Shown here: positions 8,833 to 12,904 of the stretch, piece by piece
Numbering within the stretch: position 1 is the first letter of the stretch
Layout: each line of letters begins with the position of its first letter
Assembly (NCBI GenBank): GCA_017557925.1
Contig: JAFYWO010000125.1
Location: 1 to 12,904 of the forward strand
Reading direction: 5' to 3'
DNA length: 12,904 nucleotides
From: Alphaproteobacteria bacterium
GTDB taxonomy: Bacteria > Pseudomonadota > Alphaproteobacteria > RF32 > CAG-239
The notes under the pieces: model-generated
Told to the model about the DNA's origin: nothing
Seen by the model: only the letters and a program-made list of their open reading frames with translations
Databases searched by the model: none
Program-made: the position numbers and the translations under genes

Positions 8833-9582
8833 TTATAATAAAATCTCATCAACCAACGCCTCCACAGTTTCATTAAATAAAACAATTCTGGATTCGTTTT
8901 TATTAACATCTATTTTCTTAAAAATATTAAACTGATGATATATTTTTCCACCTTTAAAACCTATATATAATTGTCCGTCAACTGTATCTATAATACAATC
9001 CGCAACTCCCAAAACTTTCATTAACTCAACAATTTTTTTTCTAAAAATCTCCTCAAGATTACCATAACAAATACCTTGACCGTCGTTGAGCACAACCTTA
9101 GCCCTTATATCGTGCTTACCGGCTTCAATTTCCACAATAACCCCCTCAAACTTAACCTTCTTTAGGTTTTCTTTTTTACCAATTTTACTATAAAGTAATT
9201 CCTCGGAAGCTAAATATCTGCTTCCGATAACTGCACTAAAACTTTCCTGTTCAATAAAACCGCCAAAAACCTTACTTTTTGCCAAATTTTCTGAATTAAC
9301 ACTCTTTTCAACATCAAGCTTAAAATCAACAAAATCATATCTACCATATTTCATAAAAAAATGCTCAACCGTTTTATGAAAAGCATTTATAACCGAATAC
9401 ATAATATGAAAAGAAAATAAAAATATGAATATAATCAGACACACGCCCATTGCTGTAAACCCGATATTTTGAATAACTTTCAAAACCATAAAAACAGGAA
9501 TAAGCAAATTAAACAAAAGCCCCAACAAAAGCTTCTTTCTAACTTTTTCCAACTTATTATTTATTACTAATGCGTGTTGCAT
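8833..9582 (-). CDS. Two-helix membrane protein, possibly DUF3137-like
   Basis: I do not recognise this 249-residue protein with confidence. A basic N-terminus is followed by two predicted membrane helices (about residues 18-37 and 43-64). A soluble mixed alpha/beta domain follows, probably cytoplasmic. The order of features resembles DUF3137 membrane proteins: 'KVFGGFIEQESFSAVIGSRYLASEELLY' (about 104-131), then 'VKFEGVIVEIE' (143-153), then late strands around 'GQLYIGFKGGKIYH'. This match is from memory of the family pattern and is weak. A TAG stop lies in frame seven codons upstream... specifically five codons before the ATG, so the protein cannot extend further on that side. The gene shares orientation with its neighbours: the M16 homologue ends 91 bases upstream and the DUF4139-like gene begins 34 bases downstream. 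Confidence 0.68.
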   Translation of the reverse strand: MQHALVINNKLEKVRKKLLLGLLFNLLIPVFMVLKVIQNIGFTAMGVCLIIFIFLFSFHIMYSVINAFHKTVEHFFMKYGRYDFVDFKLDVEKSVNSENLAKSKVFGGFIEQESFSAVIGSRYLASEELLYSKIGKKENLKKVKFEGVIVEIEAGKHDIRAKVVLNDGQGICYGNLEEIFRKKIVELMKVLGVADCIIDTVDGQLYIGFKGGKIYHQFNIFKKIDVNKNESRIVLFNETVEALVDEILL

Positions 9583-9596
9583 ATCTATATTTTTCT

Positions 9597-9604
9597 ACCT
9601 CCTG
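9597..9604 (-). promoter_or_regulatory. Strong Shine-Dalgarno with unusually long spacing
   Basis: On the minus strand this reads CAGGAGGT, a near-perfect match to the anti-Shine-Dalgarno sequence. It sits 14 bases upstream of the ATG at 9582, longer than the usual 5-9. No other in-frame ATG, GTG or TTG lies between it and 9582, and a TAG falls just after it in frame. The ATG therefore remains the best start despite the spacing. Confidence 0.5.
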
Positions 9605-9619
9605 GATTTTACAGTATCT

Positions 9620-9632
9620 TATTGTTACAATA
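9620..9632. promoter_or_regulatory. Small palindrome, possible operator or weak hairpin
   Basis: TATTGT and ACAATA form a perfect 6-base inverted repeat around a single T, 38-50 bases upstream of the gene starting at 9582 and downstream of the M16-like gene. It could be a repressor site, or it may be a chance palindrome in AT-rich DNA. No convincing -35/-10 pair overlaps it. Confidence 0.2.
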
Positions 9633-9673
9633 CCCCATAAAAGTTAAAATATACTAAACTAATTACAAAAAAA

Positions 9674-11044
9674 CTACTTTCCCCTCCCCACAAATATACG
9701 CATATTTTTAGGCATTTTTTCTTTAATAACTCTATTAACATCATCACGTTTAACTGCCTTAACATATCCTTGTCTTTTTTTCAAAAAATCAACTCCTAAA
9801 TTCTGTCTTTTCATATATTGCAGTTGCAAACTAATCCCCGAAAGTTTGGCAAACCTTAAATTAAATGAAGAAAGAAGATTTTTTTTAGCCATCAGAACTT
9901 CTTCTTCGCTAACTCCGTTTTTCAAAAACTCATCATATTCTTTACCTATAATTTCTTCAATACGTTCAGCATTCTCCGGCGTTGCAGAATAATAAATATT
10001 CCAAAAACTCCCTGCATCACGATCACTCATATAACTGTAAATTCCATAGGTTAGACCTTCTTTTTCCCTAATTACTTTACTTAATCTGGAATTAAGTCCT
10101 GATCCGCCAAAAATATAATCTGCCACATAAAACGGATAAAAGTCTACATCGCTTCGTTTAATACCTTTTCCAATATATTTTGCAAAACTCTGTTTAGAAA
10201 AATCAAGCTCAACAGTCTTTTTTTCTTCATCAAAATTAAACTGATGTTCTAAAAGCTTATCCGCTTTTGTCTTATCTTCCAAGCCATCAAAAATAAAATC
10301 CAAAAATTCACTAACTCTTTTTTCTTCAATATTTCCGGCAATTCCAATACTTAAAACATCTTTTGCCATAAAATACTTTAAATATTCTCTAATGTCTTCT
10401 TTATCCAAATCATCCAACTTGTCATCTTTAGGATAAATTTCCTTTCCATAAGGATGGTTGCCGTAAAATTCTTTCAAAATCAATTTAGATAGTTTATTTT
10501 CCGGTTTTTCTTCTTCACGCATTCTCAACATTTTCAACTGTTTTTTAGATAAGGCAAGATTATCTTCTTCCAAATGAGCATCATAAATAACAGCCTTCAA
10601 TACCTCCCAAGCCTCATCTTCAAACTCTTTAACATACGAAAAAGCAAAATCAAAACTGTCCATTTGAACATTTAATCCTATTTTAATCCCTTTTTCTTTC
10701 ATCAATTTTCTTAATTCTTCTCTTTTCCAAACACCAGCACCATCTAACAAAGAGCTTTCCGCTAAAACACCAACTCCTTCTTTCGGTTCATAAGCGCTCC
10801 CCATTCTATCAAACCCGAAATTAACAAATACCAATCCGACACTATCATCTTTCAAATGATATGCTTGAACTTTTTTATCACTACTATACACCGTATTAAC
10901 ATTAGGGCTAAACTCTTTTTCTTTAAGTATAGAATTTTCTAAAATCTTATTTGCATCAAAATTTATTTTGTCTTTCCTTACAATTCCCCATATACCTAAA
11001 GCTATAAAACAAATTCCGACACCCAACAAAACTATCTTTTTCAT
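9674..11044 (-). CDS. M16 family peptidase homologue lacking the zinc motif
   Basis: This 456-residue protein has the two-lobe architecture of M16B (processing peptidase-like) proteins. An N-terminal hydrophobic segment (about 3-22) acts as a membrane anchor or uncleaved signal; its cysteine is not in a lipobox. The first lobe has the family's 'G...L.ES.LLDGAG' stretch at 90-104, where catalytic members carry HxxEH; here both histidines are missing, so zinc should not bind. 'FYGNHPYGKEIYP' (193-205) and 'SIGIAGNIE' (232-240) are also typical. The second lobe has 'FGGSGLNSRLSKVIREKEGLTYG' landmarks (312-334), including the R326/Y333 pair that substrate-binding M16B subunits supply to a catalytic partner. 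Such subunits are often encoded beside an active M16, but none is present in this window. AGGAGT precedes the ATG. It probably acts in the periplasm or at the inner membrane. Confidence 0.85.
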   Translation of the reverse strand: MKKIVLLGVGICFIALGIWGIVRKDKINFDANKILENSILKEKEFSPNVNTVYSSDKKVQAYHLKDDSVGLVFVNFGFDRMGSAYEPKEGVGVLAESSLLDGAGVWKREELRKLMKEKGIKIGLNVQMDSFDFAFSYVKEFEDEAWEVLKAVIYDAHLEEDNLALSKKQLKMLRMREEEKPENKLSKLILKEFYGNHPYGKEIYPKDDKLDDLDKEDIREYLKYFMAKDVLSIGIAGNIEEKRVSEFLDFIFDGLEDKTKADKLLEHQFNFDEEKKTVELDFSKQSFAKYIGKGIKRSDVDFYPFYVADYIFGGSGLNSRLSKVIREKEGLTYGIYSYMSDRDAGSFWNIYYSATPENAERIEEIIGKEYDEFLKNGVSEEEVLMAKKNLLSSFNLRFAKLSGISLQLQYMKRQNLGVDFLKKRQGYVKAVKRDDVNRVIKEKMPKNMRIFVGRGK

Positions 11045-11073
11045 ACCTAACTCCTATCAAAATACCTTTAAAA

Positions 11074-11100
11074 CCTATACTAAAAAAAACAAATTGTAAA
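11074..11100 (-). promoter_or_regulatory. Weak candidate promoter for the M16 homologue
   Basis: On the minus strand TTTACA (11100-11095) and TATAGG (11079-11074) could be -35 and -10 elements, but the 15-base spacer is short and the -10 match is only moderate. It lies 30-56 bases before the start at 11044. This is the only promoter-like pair I could find in that gap. Confidence 0.25.
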
Positions 11101-11133
11101 CCAAAATAAAACCTACTCACACTCCCCTCCACC

Positions 11134-11276
11134 GTCATTGCGAGCCGATAGGCGTGGCAATCCAGTAAAAAACAACAAGCTTATTCAATGTGGCAAGCCA
11201 CTTATGGATCACCACGTCGCATTCGCTCCTCGTGATGACGAGTGAGGAATACTCCTTATTAAACAACAATGCACTC
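11134..11276. repeat. Dispersed palindromic repeat, copy 1
   Basis: The left arm (11134-11165) runs from GTCATTGCGAG to GTGGCAATCCAG around a small GCC-GATA-GGC hairpin. A variable middle follows (11166-11200), containing GTGGC-AA-GCCAC just before the right block. The right block (11201-11276) is shared with copy 2 at 75 of 76 positions. It contains an inverted version of the arm, TGGATCACCACG ... CTCGTGATGAC. The element is GC-richer than its surroundings. Arms of this kind occur as dispersed repeats in several low-GC alphaproteobacteria. Confidence 0.85.
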
Positions 11277-11310
11277 TCTCGCTATTTTGCCATACACTCA
11301 CCCCGACCAT

Positions 11311-11451
11311 GTCATTGCGAGCGTAGCGTGGCAATCCAGCATACAACAATCAAGCAAATTCCACACAGCTTTCAACTTATGGATCACCACGTCGCATTCG
11401 CTCCTCGTGATGACGAGTGGGGAATACTCCTTATTAAACAACAATGCACTC
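11311..11451. repeat. Dispersed palindromic repeat, copy 2
   Basis: The left arm (11311-11339) has the same outer sequences as copy 1 but a different centre, CGTAGC in place of CCGATAGGC. The middle (11340-11375) is unrelated to that of copy 1. The right block (11376-11451) repeats 11201-11276 at an offset of 175 bases with one difference (A at 11245, G at 11420). Homology continues a little further as CGCTAT if a 3-base TCT insertion in copy 1 is allowed. Confidence 0.85.
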
Positions 11452-11489
11452 CGCTATAGCCTTTTATCAGCAAAATTCCCCACACACTC

Positions 11490-11513
11490 GTCAATCCAGT
11501 CTAAAACAATAAC
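11490..11513. repeat. Possible third, decayed copy of the repeat left end
   Basis: GTCAATCCAG at 11490-11499 looks like the repeat's left arm after an internal deletion (GTCA joined to ATCCAG). It is followed by TCTAAAACAATAACG, which resembles the TAAAAAACAACAAG that follows the arm in copy 1. No right block follows. The match is short, so this could be chance. Confidence 0.35.
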
Positions 11514-11589
11514 GCTAATCTCTTTTATGACACACAACCTAAAATATATTAATAAAATGTTGTTCATTATCACGAAATCAAACCCACAA

Positions 11590-11642
11590 AGCCCCCTAAA
11601 TACGAACCATTATTTTTTATCATAACAATCATTTAGGGGGCT
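11590..11642 (-). terminator. Long hairpin downstream of the ankyrin-FHA gene
   Basis: A perfect 12-base-pair inverted repeat (AGCCCCCTAAAT at 11590-11601 and ATTTAGGGGGCT at 11631-11642) encloses a 29-base AT-rich loop. It begins 24 bases beyond the stop of the minus-strand ankyrin-FHA gene, where a terminator is expected. The downstream tail on the minus strand (TTGTGGGTTT) is not a clean U-tract, and the plus side (CTCTTTTATC) is slightly better. It may terminate in both directions or stabilise a 3' end. Confidence 0.55.
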
Positions 11643-11666
11643 CTTTTATCAAATATAAATACTTAT

Positions 11667-12773
11667 TTACATTTCTTTATCCATCGGTTTTATAAAACGT
11701 TTAGGCTCTTCAGCTTTACTCACCTCACGCATTTCTGTTCCATTTGTAGATCTATCTTGCATATACAAAAAACCATTAAAATTCACAATAGATAAATGCT
11801 TCCTTGATGCATAATTTGACGGATCCTCAAAACAAATAAGTTTTTCTCCTTTATCTTTTTCAACAGGCTCTTCATCTTTTCTACCCAAAGTCAACATTTC
11901 ACCATTTTGCAAAGCTAACAAATCTTTTTTATAATCAGCTAAATTCACATTATACCGACCACACAAAGATACTTCTGGCAACCGATCAATATCAAGACGA
12001 TACATTTCCCCTTTTTCCATCTTTATAAATTCATTTTCCTCAGGATGTTCTTCTTTTGCTTTACCTTCTCTTATTGCATCTATTTTTTTCTTTATATCTT
12101 CTTTTGCTTTTAGTTGTTTCTCTTTGTTTTCTAATATCTCTACAATTTCTTTCTGATCACTAATTACTGCCCAATCCAAAGGTGTTCCACCTTTTTCACC
12201 TTTAAAATAAATTAAAGCTTTTGCATTAATATCTGCACCTTTTTCTAATAAGAGTTCAACTATTTCTTTATTACCGCCCTCAACTGCTTTATGCAAAATT
12301 GTAACTTTATCAAAATTCGCTTTTGCATTAACATCTGCACCTGCTTCCACCAAAAGCTCAGCTATTTCTTTATTACCTTTCTCAACAGCATATGCCAAAG
12401 CAGTTGTCTCAGATTCATTTCTTTCATCAACATTTACCCCTTTTTCTATCAAAAGTTCAGACATTTCTCTCTGACCTCCCAAAACGGCCATATGCAAAGC
12501 TGTCATATCAGGACATATACCATAATAGCTTTTTGCATTAATATCCGCACCCTTCTCCAGCAAAACTTCAACCACCTCTCTATAACCACAAAACGAAGCA
12601 CTATGCAAAATAGGACTACTAAACCTTTCATCTTTTTCATAAGCATTAACATCTGCACCACAGTCAATACAAAAACCTATTGCCTTTGCTTTAGTTTCAG
12701 AATCCATATTTTTATCACGCAACACCTCAAACATTTTTTTATTTGCAACTTCATTATATTTATTGTCGGTCAT
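11667..12773 (-). CDS. Ankyrin-repeat protein with C-terminal FHA domain
   Basis: This 368-residue protein has no signal peptide. An N-terminal capping segment is followed by ankyrin repeats at about 53-90, 91-123, 124-157 and 158-196, with partial repeats at about 30-50 and 197-215; the recurring pattern is T.LH.AV..G..E...LL...GADINAK. A charged, Lys/Glu-rich helix (about 214-247) links to a C-terminal FHA domain at about 255-365. The domain has LGR (296-298), the SRKH box (323-326) and D340...S342..NGT (344-346), which are the phosphothreonine-binding landmarks. It is probably a cytoplasmic or exported protein that binds one partner through ankyrin repeats and a phosphorylated partner through FHA. 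No kinase, phosphatase or secretion gene is in the window. I start it at the ATG at 12773 because GAGGAG lies 7 bases upstream; a longer TTG start at 12791 would overlap that site. Confidence 0.86.
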   Translation of the reverse strand: MTDNKYNEVANKKMFEVLRDKNMDSETKAKAIGFCIDCGADVNAYEKDERFSSPILHSASFCGYREVVEVLLEKGADINAKSYYGICPDMTALHMAVLGGQREMSELLIEKGVNVDERNESETTALAYAVEKGNKEIAELLVEAGADVNAKANFDKVTILHKAVEGGNKEIVELLLEKGADINAKALIYFKGEKGGTPLDWAVISDQKEIVEILENKEKQLKAKEDIKKKIDAIREGKAKEEHPEENEFIKMEKGEMYRLDIDRLPEVSLCGRYNVNLADYKKDLLALQNGEMLTLGRKDEEPVEKDKGEKLICFEDPSNYASRKHLSIVNFNGFLYMQDRSTNGTEMREVSKAEEPKRFIKPMDKEM

Positions 12774-12780
12774 AACACTT

Positions 12781-12786
12781 CTCCTC
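12781..12786 (-). promoter_or_regulatory. Ribosome-binding site that fixes the ankyrin-FHA start
   Basis: On the minus strand this reads GAGGAG, 7 bases before the ATG at 12773. It decides against the in-frame TTG codons at 12791 and 12788, which would make the ribosome-binding site part of the coding sequence. Confidence 0.75.
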
Positions 12787-12791
12787 AACAA

Positions 12792-12904
12792 TTAAGAATT
12801 AAATTTAAATACAAAAAAAGACCACGAATTAACATCCGTAGCCTTACCATCTTCTACAAAATATTTTTCAGCAACGTTTATAAGTGTGTGTGTGTGTGTA
12901 GGAA
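12792..12904 (-). CDS. Possible 3' end of an upstream gene (partial)
   Basis: On the minus strand one frame stays open from the window edge to a TAA at 12794-12792. It gives about 36 residues that read like normal protein after a short Thr-His repeat: 'LINVAEKYFVEDGKATDVNS' and then a Phe-rich end. The other two minus-strand frames are closed by stops within the first 12 codons. The stop lies 18 bases before the ankyrin-FHA start, so the two genes would be in one operon. I recognise no family. The open stretch is short, and the first codons lie in a GT repeat, so the call is tentative. Confidence 0.35.
   Translation of the reverse strand, partial: PTHTHTLINVAEKYFVEDGKATDVNSWSFFVFKFNS
12884..12899. 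repeat. (GT)8 dinucleotide microsatellite
   Basis: Eight uninterrupted GT units. If the minus-strand partial reading frame is real, they encode alternating Thr and His. Gain or loss of one unit would then shift the frame, which is the usual basis of phase variation by simple repeats. Otherwise it is an intergenic repeat. Confidence 0.9.

Larger units (their letters stand above)
11045..11666. other. Gene-free stretch carrying structured repeats
   Basis: These 622 bases separate two minus-strand genes. They hold a weak promoter candidate near 11074-11100, two copies of a roughly 140-base repeat (11134-11276 and 11311-11451), a probable third remnant near 11490, and a large hairpin at 11590-11642. 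Between 11500 and 11589 I see nothing recognisable. Short plus-strand open frames cross the repeats, but they translate the repeat itself, including the CHCERSVAIQ string typical of this type of repeat, and are not genes. Confidence 0.7.

Noticed and set aside
11134..11451. CRISPR array
   Set aside because: There are only two repeat units, the conserved block is 76 bases, the intervals are irregular and no cas gene is nearby.
11190..11625. Two overlapping plus-strand open frames of 89 and 118 codons in the repeat region
   Set aside because: They translate the repeated DNA itself, share the same peptide strings in different frames, and have no plausible ribosome-binding site or family. CHCERSVAIQ is a familiar product of this sort of repeat.
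12774..12791. TTG start giving a 374-residue ankyrin-FHA protein
   Set aside because: The extra six codons include the GAGGAG ribosome-binding site, which is ideally placed for the ATG at 12773.

Overview
The window is AT-rich (about one third G+C by eye) and looks like part of the chromosome of a Gram-negative bacterium. TolB, a periplasmic DUF4139-type protein and an M16 peptidase homologue all point to a cell with an outer membrane. The A/T-biased codon use, and a dispersed repeat that begins GTCATTGCGAG and ends GTGGCAATCCAG, suggest a low-GC, probably host-associated alphaproteobacterium (Rickettsiales, Holosporales or an uncultured gut lineage). That placement is an inference, because the window has no rRNA or tRNA.

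The left half (59-7348) is one tightly packed plus-strand transcription unit. A good sigma70-type promoter precedes tolB. It is followed at 1-23 base spacings by a flavin reductase-fold protein with a lysine-rich tail, a GltD-like Fe-S/FAD/NAD(P) oxidoreductase, rlmH (23S rRNA methyltransferase), polA (DNA polymerase I) and a Gph-like HAD phosphatase. A hairpin at 7329-7348 ends the unit. The genes are mostly housekeeping, but tolB lacks its usual partner pal downstream, and polA has lost all four catalytic residues of its proofreading exonuclease.

The middle (7371-11044) holds three minus-strand genes for envelope proteins. In transcription order they are a membrane-anchored M16 homologue without the zinc motif, a two-helix membrane protein resembling DUF3137, and a secreted DUF4139-type protein. 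The last two are 34 bases apart and probably co-transcribed.

The right end is accessory in character. A 620-base gene-free stretch (11045-11666) carries two copies of a structured repeat plus a probable remnant. Beyond it is a minus-strand gene for an ankyrin-repeat protein with a C-terminal FHA (phosphothreonine-binding) domain. Upstream of that is the likely 3' end of another gene, running off the window through a (GT)8 microsatellite. No complete new multi-gene system is visible. The most distinctive items are the ankyrin-FHA fusion, the proofreading-dead polA and the covarying repeat.
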